A program made the position numbers and the translations under genes. Positions 33,150 through 41,363 of a stretch of 64,000 nt of DNA are shown here, in pieces. The DNA is from Streptococcus parasanguinis (GTDB taxonomy: Bacteria; Bacillota; Bacilli; Lactobacillales; Streptococcaceae): contig NZ_JACLQU010000002.1 in NCBI RefSeq assembly GCF_016648855.1, positions 207,610 through 271,609 on the forward strand, given 5' to 3'. Under the pieces are notes generated by a model that was not told the origin of the DNA, ran no database searches, and saw only the letters and a list, made by a program, of their open reading frames with translations. Each line of letters opens with the position of its first letter. The first letter of the stretch is position 1.

Positions 33150-33162
33150 GAAGAGGTGAAAG

Positions 33163-33582
33163 ATGAGTCAAATGAACGTCCAAATCGTTACACCGGATGG
33201 ACTGGTTTATGATCATCATGCCGCATTTGTATCTGTCAAGACAATTGATGGTGAATTAGGGATTTTACCTCATCATATCAATACCATTGCGGTTTTGGCT
33301 GTAGACCAAGTAAAGGTTCGTCGTGTCGACGATGACAAACATATTGATTGGATTGCAGTCAATGGTGGGATTATCGAAGTAGCTGATAATGTCATTACCA
33401 TTGTTGCCGATTCTGCCGAACGTGCTCGAGATATCGACATTAGTCGTGCAGAACGTGCCAAACTGCGAGCTGAAAAAGCGATTGAAGAAGCCAAAGATCA
33501 GCATTCGGTTGATATGGAACGTCGTGCTAAAATTGCTCTTCAACGCGCCATTAACCGGATTAATGTCGGAAATCGTTTATAA
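33163..33582 (+). CDS. atpC: ATP synthase F1 subunit epsilon
   Basis: This 139-residue regulatory subunit has an N-terminal beta sandwich ([22 protein letters not shown]) and a C-terminal helical hairpin rich in Ala/Arg/Glu. It is last in atpEBFHAGDC and 13 bp after atpD, followed by the operon terminator. Confidence 0.97.
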   Translation: MSQMNVQIVTPDGLVYDHHAAFVSVKTIDGELGILPHHINTIAVLAVDQVKVRRVDDDKHIDWIAVNGGIIEVADNVITIVADSAERARDIDISRAERAKLRAEKAIEEAKDQHSVDMERRAKIALQRAINRINVGNRL

Positions 33583-33590
33583 GATATTCA

Positions 33591-33627
33591 AAATAAGGTG
33601 GAGGTTTTGTCCTCACCTTATTTTTGT
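33591..33627 (+). terminator. Intrinsic terminator of the atp operon
   Basis: AAATAAGGTG-GAGG / CCTC-ACCTTATTT stem with one bulge, followed by T's. Confidence 0.85.
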
Positions 33628-33664
33628 TGGGAGAGAATCAAAAGAAGAAAGTACGGACCAAATA

Positions 33665-33680
33665 TGGTATAATAGCTGTA
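33665..33680 (+). promoter_or_regulatory. Extended -10 abutting the DUF1146 start codon
   Basis: TGG-TATAAT (TATAAT at 33668-33673) ends 6 nt before ATG 33680, and no ribosome binding site lies between. Transcription would begin at or next to the A of the start codon. Confidence 0.65.
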
Positions 33681-33910
33681 TGATTCAAATGATTTTTAAT
33701 CTTTCAAGCCATTTATTGTTTATCTTTTTTGCCTATTACCTATTGTTGAACCTAGTTCAATGGGAAAAGTTTTTAAAAGTAAGTGCTGAAAATGCGGTTA
33801 AAATCCGTTTTTTGATCTTGATGCTCAGCATTGGAATCGGCTATCTAGCCAGCTCATTTTTTATCAGCGTGTATGAGATGAGTCGGCAGATTTTTATTGG
33901 CCAATTCTAG
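33680..33910 (+). CDS. DUF1146 / YwzB-like small membrane protein
   Basis: This 76-residue protein has two predicted membrane helices (about 5-23 and 42-65) separated by a short charged loop (WEKFLKVSAENAVKIRF). The family is widespread in Firmicutes, often next to the ATP synthase operon and murA, as here. Its function is unknown. I chose ATG 33680 because the reading frame upstream runs through the atp terminator and is not plausible coding. The start lacks a ribosome binding site and may be leaderless. Confidence 0.82.
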   Translation: MIQMIFNLSSHLLFIFFAYYLLLNLVQWEKFLKVSAENAVKIRFLILMLSIGIGYLASSFFISVYEMSRQIFIGQF

Positions 33911-33976
33911 CCACATTTTATCAAAAATATGGTATGATAGAAGTCGTGACTTTAAGAAATTGGAGAACAATCCCGT

Positions 33977-35260
33977 ATGGAAAAAATAATCGTTAATGGT
34001 GGAAATAATCGACTAGTTGGAACTGTCAAAATCGAAGGAGCAAAAAACGCTGTCCTTCCGCTTCTTGCTGCAACAGTCCTTGCAAGTGAGGGCGTGACAA
34101 CCTTAAAAAACGTCCCTGTTTTATCAGATGTCTTCACAATGAACAATGTTGTTCGTGGCTTGAATGCACAAGTGACCTTCAATGAAGAAGACAATACGGT
34201 TGTCGTAGATGCACGAGAGAAATTGTCTGAGGAAGCGCCTTATAAATATGTGAGTAAGATGCGGGCTTCTATCGTTGTCTTGGGTCCTGTCTTGGCACGC
34301 AATGGCCATGCCAAAGTTTCCATGCCTGGAGGCTGTACGATCGGGAGTCGTCCGATTGACCTTCATCTCAAAGGTCTGGAAGCTATGGGAGCTGAAATTA
34401 CCCAAACAGCCGGCTATATTGAAGCAAAAGCAGATCGTCTCAAGGGTGCACACATCTATATGGACTTCCCATCAGTAGGGGCGACACAAAATATTATGAT
34501 GGCGGCAACCTTGGCAGATGGAGTCACGGTGATTGAAAATGCAGCTCGGGAACCTGAAATTGTTGACCTAGCTCTCTTGCTGAATAAAATGGGAGCTAAC
34601 GTCAAGGGTGCAGGAACTGAGACCTTGACCATCGTTGGTGTGGAGAGTCTGCATGGTGCAAACCACAATGTTGTGCAGGACCGCATCGAAGCTGGAACCT
34701 TTATGATTGGGGCAGCCATGACTGGTGGAGATGTCTTGATCGAAGATGCCATTTGGGAACACAACCGTCCGCTTCTATCTAAGATGCAGGAGATGGGTGT
34801 AACGGTAACCGAAGAAGAAAATGGAATTCGGATTCAATCGGATATCAGTAAGCTCCGTCCAGTGACGGTTAAAACCCTTCCCTATCCAGGATTCCCAACC
34901 GATATGCAGGCTCAATTCACAGCCTTGATGGCCATGGCTAAAGGTGAGTCTACCATGATTGAAACGGTTTTTGAGAATCGCTTCCAGCATTTGGAAGAAA
35001 TGCGTCGGATGGGCGTTCACTCAGACATTATGCGGGATACAGCTCGTATCGTTGGAGGGGAAAGCTTCCAAGGTGCAGAGGTCATGTCGACCGATTTACG
35101 AGCAAGTGCAACCTTGGTCTTGATGGGCTTGGTAGCAGAAGGAGAGACGAAAGTCAGCAAATTAAGTCACTTAGATCGTGGTTATTATCAATTCCATGAG
35201 AAATTGGTGGCACTAGGTGCAGACGTGAAACGTGTAGAGGAAGAAGACGATGAAAACTAA
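33977..35260 (+). CDS. murA: UDP-N-acetylglucosamine 1-carboxyvinyltransferase
   Basis: This 427-residue enzyme catalyses the first committed step of peptidoglycan synthesis, transferring enolpyruvate from PEP to UDP-GlcNAc. The catalytic cysteine is C120 in [15 protein letters not shown], the fosfomycin-sensitive residue of the family. Its promoter is an extended -10 TGGTATGAT near 33931-33939. It overlaps epuA by 11 bp. Firmicutes usually carry two murA paralogues; I call this the murA-epuA-endA copy from context. Confidence 0.96.
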   Translation: MEKIIVNGGNNRLVGTVKIEGAKNAVLPLLAATVLASEGVTTLKNVPVLSDVFTMNNVVRGLNAQVTFNEEDNTVVVDAREKLSEEAPYKYVSKMRASIVVLGPVLARNGHAKVSMPGGCTIGSRPIDLHLKGLEAMGAEITQTAGYIEAKADRLKGAHIYMDFPSVGATQNIMMAATLADGVTVIENAAREPEIVDLALLLNKMGANVKGAGTETLTIVGVESLHGANHNVVQDRIEAGTFMIGAAMTGGDVLIEDAIWEHNRPLLSKMQEMGVTVTEEENGIRIQSDISKLRPVTVKTLPYPGFPTDMQAQFTALMAMAKGESTMIETVFENRFQHLEEMRRMGVHSDIMRDTARIVGGESFQGAEVMSTDLRASATLVLMGLVAEGETKVSKLSHLDRGYYQFHEKLVALGADVKRVEEEDDEN

Positions 35261-35438
35261 TCTTCGCTATGTTGGAAAACAGCTAGGAATTGTCCTCATG
35301 TTGGCTGTGATTGGAATCATCATTTTTGCAGTTGGTTTGGTCATTGGCTATGGAGTGATTGGAGATGGAAAAAATCCATGGTCCATTCTCTCTCCGGACA
35401 CTTGGTCAGAGATCATTGGAAAGCTAACAGGCAAATAA
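35250..35438 (+). CDS. epuA: EpuA family small membrane protein
   Basis: This 62-residue protein has one membrane helix (about 12-36, [22 protein letters not shown]) and a short extracytoplasmic tail. It matches the streptococcal EpuA family that lies between murA and endA. Annotations calling it an RNA polymerase subunit are not supported by anything I see. It overlaps the murA end, so it is translationally coupled. Confidence 0.85.
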   Translation: MKTNLRYVGKQLGIVLMLAVIGIIIFAVGLVIGYGVIGDGKNPWSILSPDTWSEIIGKLTGK

Positions 35439-35463
35439 GCTTTTAACTAAAATTGAGTAAAAA

Positions 35464-35511
35464 GGAGAGCAGCGAATCGAGTCAATGACCCATCTAGCGC
35501 TGCTCTTTTTT
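35464..35511 (+). terminator. Terminator hairpin directly before endA
   Basis: GAGCAGCG (35467-35474) pairs with CGCTGCTC (35498-35505) around a 23-nt loop, followed by TTTTTT. The endA ribosome binding site GGAGAG starts at 35512, one base after the T run, so any endA transcript from murA must read through it. Confidence 0.75.
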
Positions 35512-35521
35512 GGAGAGAGAT

Positions 35522-36361
35522 ATGGCAAAACAAACAGTAAGCAAAAGAACCAAACAAACCCTAGCCGGTTTTGTGGTGGCAACGGCCCTAGCTATTGGGG
35601 GTTATTATTTTAATCAACCGACGGTTAAAGAAGCGACAGATCAGGTTGTTTCGGTGGTGACTAGTAGCCAACAAGAAACACCTAGTAAAGAGTTAGCTAG
35701 CTCTGTACTAACGAAATCTGCCCGTTCACAATTAGGAAATGACTTGGAATGGAATGGTGCTGGAGCATTTGTAGTTAAGGGAAATCGAACAGATCTGGAT
35801 GCCAGTGTGGCTAGTCAACCCTATGCCGATAACAAGACAAAAGAAGTCAATGGAAAGACTGTGCCGACGGTTGCCAATGCCATCATGACTAAGGCGACTC
35901 GCCAGTACAGAGATCGGGATGCAACAGGTAGTGGCCTAACCGATTGGAAACCAGCAGGTTGGCATCAGGTCCATCATCTGTCAGGCGAGTATGACCATGC
36001 TGTGGATCGGGGCCACCTATTGGGCTATGCCTTGATCGGTAATCTCAAAGGTTTCGATGCTTCGACTAGCAATCCCAAAAATATCGCTGTGCAAACGGCT
36101 TGGTCCAATCAAGCCAATGAACCTCATTCCACCGGTCAAAACTACTACGAGACCCTGGTTCGAAAAGCACTGGATAAGAACAAGAGGATCCGCTATCGAG
36201 TAACCTTGATCTACAACCAACCAGAAGATTTGATTCCGTTAGGTTCTCATATCGAAGCCAAATCGAGTGATGGGACCCTTGAGTTCAATGTCTTTGTTCC
36301 CAATGTTCAAAGTGGGATTAGCCTGGATTACCAGACAGGAAAAGTAACCGTTCATCAATAA
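35522..36361 (+). CDS. endA: DNA-entry nuclease EndA
   Basis: This 279-residue membrane-anchored DNA/RNA non-specific endonuclease degrades the non-transforming strand during competence and can cut extracellular DNA. An N-terminal signal-anchor helix (about 13-30) is followed by the nuclease domain with the His-Me finger motif DRGH (general base H165) and the metal-site asparagines in [25 protein letters not shown] 35522 follows GGAGAG; an upstream TTG start is less likely. It functionally pairs with coiA at the start of the window. Confidence 0.94.
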   Translation: MAKQTVSKRTKQTLAGFVVATALAIGGYYFNQPTVKEATDQVVSVVTSSQQETPSKELASSVLTKSARSQLGNDLEWNGAGAFVVKGNRTDLDASVASQPYADNKTKEVNGKTVPTVANAIMTKATRQYRDRDATGSGLTDWKPAGWHQVHHLSGEYDHAVDRGHLLGYALIGNLKGFDASTSNPKNIAVQTAWSNQANEPHSTGQNYYETLVRKALDKNKRIRYRVTLIYNQPEDLIPLGSHIEAKSSDGTLEFNVFVPNVQSGISLDYQTGKVTVHQ

Positions 36362-36442
36362 GCCAGAAAGCATGGCTATTTAAGTTTTTTTTAAGAATGG
36401 GGTGTTACAATTGCATACCTTCTTTAAGAGAAAGGAGAATGT

Positions 36443-37165
36443 ATGGGAACCATTTTTCGATTTTTCAGAGGAATCCTTCGCATGGCTTGGAGTCTTTTTT
36501 GGGGATTTTTCTGGACCATTGCGATCAGTTTTCTCGTCCTAGTGGGGATCATCTATTTCACAGATTCTCCTAGTTCTGGTATGGATGGATTTGGACGAGC
36601 TGCCCAAAAGGTTGTCTATCAAGTCGGCAATTTATTTGGTGATCAGGGCTTTGCATCGCGCTTTGGGATGACACCTAGCTCACAGACCACGCAGACGGAC
36701 AATCATGAGCATAGTGGCGCTCGCTGGGAAAAAGCGGAAGCCACGGTCTATTTGGATCCCAATATCAATCAAACCTTTATAAAAGCTTATCGGGATGCCA
36801 TTGAGGCTTGGAACCAAACAGGTGCCTTTACTTTCAAGCTGGTCACAAATGAAAAAGAAGCCAATGTGGTCTTGACCGAGATGGACAACGCATCCGTTTC
36901 TGCAGCAGGAGAGACTGCCTCTCAAACTAACCTCTTAACCAATCGGTTCACCCACATCACAGTTCGCCTCAATCGCCATTATCTGTTAAATTATGTCTAT
37001 AACTATAGTTATGATCGGATTGTCAATACAGCAGAGCATGAGTTAGGCCATGCGATTGGGTTGGACCACACAGATGGAGAATCGGTCATGCAACCAGCTG
37101 GCTCTTTCTACAGTATCCAGGATTCAGATGTAGAAGCAGTCCGGCAATTATACAAGGAAGAATGA
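36443..37165 (+). CDS. Membrane-anchored matrixin-like zinc metalloprotease
   Basis: This 240-residue protein has an N-terminal membrane helix (about 15-40), a linker (about 45-90) and an extracytoplasmic metzincin-type domain. The extended zinc motif HELGHAIGLDH is complete (H199, E200, H203, H209), followed by the Met-turn-like GESVMQPAG. This fits the M10/matrixin-like family. The substrate is unknown. It follows endA by 82 bp with its own GAAAGGAG binding site. A weak GC-rich inverted repeat with a T run lies after it, near 37188-37219. Confidence 0.88.
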   Translation: MGTIFRFFRGILRMAWSLFWGFFWTIAISFLVLVGIIYFTDSPSSGMDGFGRAAQKVVYQVGNLFGDQGFASRFGMTPSSQTTQTDNHEHSGARWEKAEATVYLDPNINQTFIKAYRDAIEAWNQTGAFTFKLVTNEKEANVVLTEMDNASVSAAGETASQTNLLTNRFTHITVRLNRHYLLNYVYNYSYDRIVNTAEHELGHAIGLDHTDGESVMQPAGSFYSIQDSDVEAVRQLYKEE

Positions 37166-37234
37166 GTTTTAAAATACTTGCTAAAAGTTCTGGGCCTCAA
37201 GGGGCTCGGGATTTTTTTGATGCTTCGTCTTCCC

Positions 37235-37269
37235 TTGTTTAATCCGTAAAAAGATAGTAAAATAGGGAC
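37235..37269 (+). promoter_or_regulatory. Promoter directly abutting the ABC-F start codon
   Basis: TTGTTT (37235-37240)-17 bp-TAAAAT (37258-37263) ends 6 nt before ATG 37270, with no proper ribosome binding site, which suggests a leaderless message. Confidence 0.65.
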
Positions 37270-39177
37270 ATGATTATTTTACAAGCCAACAAAATTGAAC
37301 GCTCTTTTGCAGGGGAGGTTCTTTTTGATAATATCAGCCTGCAAGTGGATGAACGGGACCGAATTGCCCTGGTTGGAAAGAACGGAGCCGGCAAATCCAC
37401 GCTCTTGAAAATCTTGGTCGGAGAAGAAGAGCCGACTTCTGGGGAAATCAATAAAAAACGGGACCTTTCCCTCTCATATCTGGCCCAAGATAGCCGCTTT
37501 GAGTCGTCCAATACCATCTACGATGAAATGCTCCATGTCTTTGACGATCTTCGTAAGACGGAGAAAACTTTACGACAGATGGAGCTGGAGATGGGTGAAA
37601 AAACAGGGGCTGACTTGGACAAACTCATGCTGGATTATGACCGTTTATCGGAAGAATTTCGTCAAGCTGGTGGCTTCACCTATGAGGCAGATATCCGCGC
37701 CATTTTAAACGGCTTCAAGTTTGATGAGTCCATGTGGCAGATGAAGATTGAGGAGCTGTCTGGTGGGCAAAATACACGTCTGGCTCTGGCCAAGATGCTC
37801 TTGGAAAAGCCAAATCTCTTGGTACTGGACGAGCCAACCAACCACTTGGATATTGAGACCATTGCCTGGTTGGAAAATTACTTGGTCAATTATAGCGGGG
37901 CCCTTCTCATTGTCAGCCACGACCGGTATTTCTTAGACAAGGTCGCAACCATTACACTGGACTTGACCAAGCATTCTTTGGACCGCTATGTCGGCAATTA
38001 CTCCAGCTTTGTCGAGCAAAAAGAGCAAAAATTGTTGACCGAAGCCAAGAACTACGAGAAGCAACAAAAAGAAATAGCTGCGCTTGAAGACTTTGTTAAT
38101 CGAAATTTGGTGCGGGCGTCGACCACCAAACGGGCCCAGTCTCGGCGCAAGCAGTTGGAAAAAATGGAGCGCCTAGACAAGCCGGAAGCTGGGACTAAGT
38201 CTGCTCATATGCCCTTCCATTCTGATAAGACATCGGGAAATGTCGTCTTAACAGTAGAAGAGGCAGCTGTCGGTTATGACGATCAAATCCTGTCAGAGCC
38301 CATCAATCTGGATATCCGCAAGATGAATGCGGTCGCTATTGTAGGACCAAATGGAATCGGGAAATCTACTCTTATCAAGTCCATCGTCGGGCAGATTCCT
38401 TTTATCAAGGGGGAAGCTCGCTTTGGGGCTAATGTCGAGGTGGGCTACTATGACCAGACTCAGAGTAAGCTAACCCCTCACAACAGTGTCTTGGATGAGC
38501 TCTGGAATGATTTTAAATTGACGCCAGAAGTGGAGATCCGCAATCGCCTAGGAGCCTTTCTTTTCTCTGGGGATGATGTCAAGAAAACTGTCGGCATGCT
38601 GTCAGGTGGAGAGCGGGCGCGTCTGCTCTTGGCCAAGCTGTCCATGGAAAACAACAATTTCTTGATTCTCGATGAACCGACCAACCACTTGGACATCGAT
38701 AGCAAGGAAGTACTGGAAAATGCCTTGATTGATTTTGATGGGACCCTGCTCTTTGTCAGCCACGACCGCTACTTTATCAATCGGGTAGCGACCCAAGTCT
38801 TAGAACTCTCAGAAGAGGGCTCGACCCTTTATCTGGGAGACTATGATTATTATTTGGAGAAAAAAGCAGAGTTAGAGGCCCTTGCTGCAGCGCAAGCAGA
38901 AGCTGAGCCCGCTTCTTCAACGGAAGAAGTCACTAGCAATGACTATCACTTGCAAAAACAAAATCAAAAGGAACTCCGTAAAATCACCCGTCGCATTGAG
39001 CAATTGGAAGCAGAGATGGAAGAGCTAGATCAGAAAATCCAAGACATCACCGAAACCATGCATAGCACCAATGATGCAGCCGACTTAGTTCAACTCCAGA
39101 GTGACCTGGACCAACTGACTGTCCAGCAGGAAGCGGTCATGGAAGAGTGGGCAGAACTGTCAGAGCAGGTGGAATAG
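37270..39177 (+). CDS. ABC-F family ATPase
   Basis: This 635-residue soluble protein has two ABC nucleotide-binding domains and no membrane segment. P-loops are at 36-44 (GKNGAGKST) and 359-367 (GPNGIGKST). Signatures LSGGQNTR and LSGGERAR and Walker B LLVLDEPTNHLD and FLILDEPTNHLD are complete. An ABC-F linker rich in Lys/Arg (about 255-310) lies between the domains, and a C-terminal coiled coil (about 545-630) resembles Uup/YdiF-type members. Such proteins act on ribosomes. It ends immediately before the Rgg gene, so the two are probably co-transcribed. Antibiotic resistance cannot be inferred. Confidence 0.92.
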   Translation: MIILQANKIERSFAGEVLFDNISLQVDERDRIALVGKNGAGKSTLLKILVGEEEPTSGEINKKRDLSLSYLAQDSRFESSNTIYDEMLHVFDDLRKTEKTLRQMELEMGEKTGADLDKLMLDYDRLSEEFRQAGGFTYEADIRAILNGFKFDESMWQMKIEELSGGQNTRLALAKMLLEKPNLLVLDEPTNHLDIETIAWLENYLVNYSGALLIVSHDRYFLDKVATITLDLTKHSLDRYVGNYSSFVEQKEQKLLTEAKNYEKQQKEIAALEDFVNRNLVRASTTKRAQSRRKQLEKMERLDKPEAGTKSAHMPFHSDKTSGNVVLTVEEAAVGYDDQILSEPINLDIRKMNAVAIVGPNGIGKSTLIKSIVGQIPFIKGEARFGANVEVGYYDQTQSKLTPHNSVLDELWNDFKLTPEVEIRNRLGAFLFSGDDVKKTVGMLSGGERARLLLAKLSMENNNFLILDEPTNHLDIDSKEVLENALIDFDGTLLFVSHDRYFINRVATQVLELSEEGSTLYLGDYDYYLEKKAELEALAAAQAEAEPASSTEEVTSNDYHLQKQNQKELRKITRRIEQLEAEMEELDQKIQDITETMHSTNDAADLVQLQSDLDQLTVQQEAVMEEWAELSEQVE

Positions 39178-40050
39178 ATGGAAGATTTAGGCAAAGTTTT
39201 TCGTGAATTTCGAATCAGTAAAAATTATTCGTTAAAAGAAGCTGCAGGAGAAGCCTGCTCGACCTCCCAGTTATCCCGCTTTGAATTGGGGGAGTCGGAT
39301 CTGGCTACGTCGCGCTTCTTTGAAATTTTGGACAATATCCATGTGACGATTGAGAATTTTATGGATAAGGCTAGGAATTTTCAACACCATGAGCATGTCG
39401 CCTTGATGGCTCAGATTATTCCGCTTTACTATGCAAATGATATTGCTGGTTTTCAAAGGCTTCAAGGAGAACAACTGGAAAAGGCTACAAGTTCGACCAA
39501 TCCCCTCTATTTTGAATTGAACTGGATTTTGTTACAAGGGCTGATTTGCCAGAGAGATGCCAGCTACACGATGAAGCAACGTGATCTGGAAAAGGTGGCG
39601 GATTATCTCTTTCAAACGGAAGAATGGACCATGTATGAGTTGATCCTTTTTGGCAATCTTTATAGCTTTTATGATGTGGATTATGTCACTCGGCTTGGTA
39701 GAGAAGTGATGGAGCGGGAAGATTTCTACAAGGAAATTGGTCGCCATCGAAAACTGGTCTTGATTCTAGCTCTGAATTGTTACCAGCATTGTTTAGAACA
39801 CCGTTCTTTTGAAAGTGCTAGTTATTTTGAAGCCTCTGTGGAAAAGATTATCGGCAAGAGCATCAAACTCTACGAGCGCAATGTCTTTCATTACCTCAAG
39901 GGATTTGCCCTCTATCAGAAGGGGCAAACAGAAGAAGGGAGTCAGCAAATGCAAGAGGCTATGCATATTTTTGATGTGCTAGGTCTTCCAGAGCAGGTAG
40001 CTTACTATCAAGAACACTTTGATAAATTTGTAATAGATGAATGTTCCTAA
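39178..40050 (+). CDS. Rgg/GadR/MutR family transcriptional regulator
   Basis: This 290-residue protein has an N-terminal XRE-type helix-turn-helix (about 1-60, LGKVFREFRISKNYSLKEAA...STSQLSRFELGESD) and a C-terminal all-helical TPR-like domain typical of Rgg regulators. Many respond to short secreted peptides. I found no SHP-like peptide gene beside it. Its ATG follows directly on the ABC-F stop, and two MFS transporters lie downstream as likely targets by position. Confidence 0.92.
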   Translation: MEDLGKVFREFRISKNYSLKEAAGEACSTSQLSRFELGESDLATSRFFEILDNIHVTIENFMDKARNFQHHEHVALMAQIIPLYYANDIAGFQRLQGEQLEKATSSTNPLYFELNWILLQGLICQRDASYTMKQRDLEKVADYLFQTEEWTMYELILFGNLYSFYDVDYVTRLGREVMEREDFYKEIGRHRKLVLILALNCYQHCLEHRSFESASYFEASVEKIIGKSIKLYERNVFHYLKGFALYQKGQTEEGSQQMQEAMHIFDVLGLPEQVAYYQEHFDKFVIDECS

Positions 40051-40075
40051 ATAGGAGAGAGATAAAGGAGATTTT

Positions 40076-41254
40076 ATGAACCGACATGCAGTCCAATTAA
40101 TTAGTCGTGGAGCGATTACCAAAATTGGAAATATGCTCTATGATTATGGGAATAGTGTCTGGCTGGCCTCAATGGGGACTATAGGAAAGACGGTATTAGG
40201 AATCTATCAGATTTCTGAGTTAGTGACAGGGATCCTCGTGAATCCTTTTGGAGGGGTGATTTCAGACCGTTTTTCTCGTCGCAAGATTTTGATGACGACC
40301 GACTTGGTGTGTGGTCTCCTGTGTTTGGCGATTTCTTTTATCAGAAATGATCGTTGGATGATTGCGGCTCTGATTGTTGCCAATATTGTTCAGGCCATTG
40401 CCTTTGGTTTTTCTCGACCTGCCAATAAAGCCATTATTACAGAAGTTGTGGAGAAAGAAGAGATTGTAACCTATAATGCGCACTTGGAGCTGGTCTTACA
40501 AGTTGTTAGTGTCAGTTCTCCCGTGTTTTCTTTCCTAGTTCTACAATTTGCCAGTCTCCATGCGACCCTCTTACTAGATGCGCTGACCTTTTTCATTGCC
40601 TTTGTCCTAGTGGCATTCCTTCCGAAAGAAGTAGCAAAGGTTCAAGAAAAGAAACAGTTTACGGGGAAAGATGTTTTTTCTGATATCAAGGAGGGGTTAG
40701 ACTATATCTGGCATCAGAAAGACATTTTCTTTCTCTTGTTGGTGGCTTCCGGTGTTAATTTCTTTTTTGCGGCTTTTGAGTTTTTACTTCCATTTTCCAA
40801 TCGACTCTACGGGGGCAAGGGGGCTTATGCGACCATCTTAACCTTGGGGGCTATTGGATCTATTCTAGGAGCACTTGTTGCCAATAAAATGACATCAAGT
40901 ATGAAAATTCTCCTGTTTTTACTGATTATGGCAGGTGTAGGAGTGTTCATGATGGGCTTGCCTCTTCCGACTTATCTTTCCTTTTCGGGAAATCTGGTCT
41001 GTGAATTTTTTGTGACCATTTTCGACATCCACGTTTTTACTCAAGTGCAAACCAAGGTGGAAGATGATTATCTGGGGAGAGTCTTGAGCACGATTTATAC
41101 TTTGGCTGTTCTCTTTATGCCCATCGCCAAAGGTTTGATGACTTGGTTACCAAGTGTCCGAGTAGAATCCTTTCTCCTGATTGGAGCTGGAGTTATTCTC
41201 TTTTCACTCTTGGCACAAGTAGTCGCCAAGCAGCTTCAATCAAAAGAACAGTAG
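40076..41254 (+). CDS. MFS transporter, copy 1
   Basis: This 392-residue major facilitator superfamily protein has about 12 predicted membrane helices and motif A at GGVISDRFSRRK. It most resembles the drug or macrolide efflux-like MFS branch. The substrate is unknown. It lies 25 bp after the rgg gene with AAAGGAG before the ATG, so it is likely in the ABC-F-rgg operon. The next gene is a close paralogue along its full length. Confidence 0.87.
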   Translation: MNRHAVQLISRGAITKIGNMLYDYGNSVWLASMGTIGKTVLGIYQISELVTGILVNPFGGVISDRFSRRKILMTTDLVCGLLCLAISFIRNDRWMIAALIVANIVQAIAFGFSRPANKAIITEVVEKEEIVTYNAHLELVLQVVSVSSPVFSFLVLQFASLHATLLLDALTFFIAFVLVAFLPKEVAKVQEKKQFTGKDVFSDIKEGLDYIWHQKDIFFLLLVASGVNFFFAAFEFLLPFSNRLYGGKGAYATILTLGAIGSILGALVANKMTSSMKILLFLLIMAGVGVFMMGLPLPTYLSFSGNLVCEFFVTIFDIHVFTQVQTKVEDDYLGRVLSTIYTLAVLFMPIAKGLMTWLPSVRVESFLLIGAGVILFSLLAQVVAKQLQSKEQ

Positions 41255-41308
41255 GCATCCTTTTATAAAATTGTAATTTATTAATTTTCCCAAATAAGGG
41301 ACAAAATG

Positions 41309-41363
41309 AAAACCTCTTTCATGAACTGATACAATAGTTTCAGAAAATGAAGGAGGTTTTTTT
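41309..41363 (+). terminator. Terminator hairpin containing the ribosome binding site of MFS copy 2
   Basis: AAAACCTCTTTCAT (41309-41322) pairs over 14 positions, with one T-G pair, with ATGAAGGAGGTTTT (41347-41360), followed by TTT and then ATG 41364. An inner GAACT/AGTTTC helix can extend it. The 3' arm contains AAGGAGG, the only ribosome binding site of the next gene. Confidence 0.8.

Noticed and set aside
33389..33679. Long N-terminal extension of the DUF1146 protein in another frame of atpC
   Set aside because: It would run through atpC and the atp terminator; the family-like protein begins at 33680.
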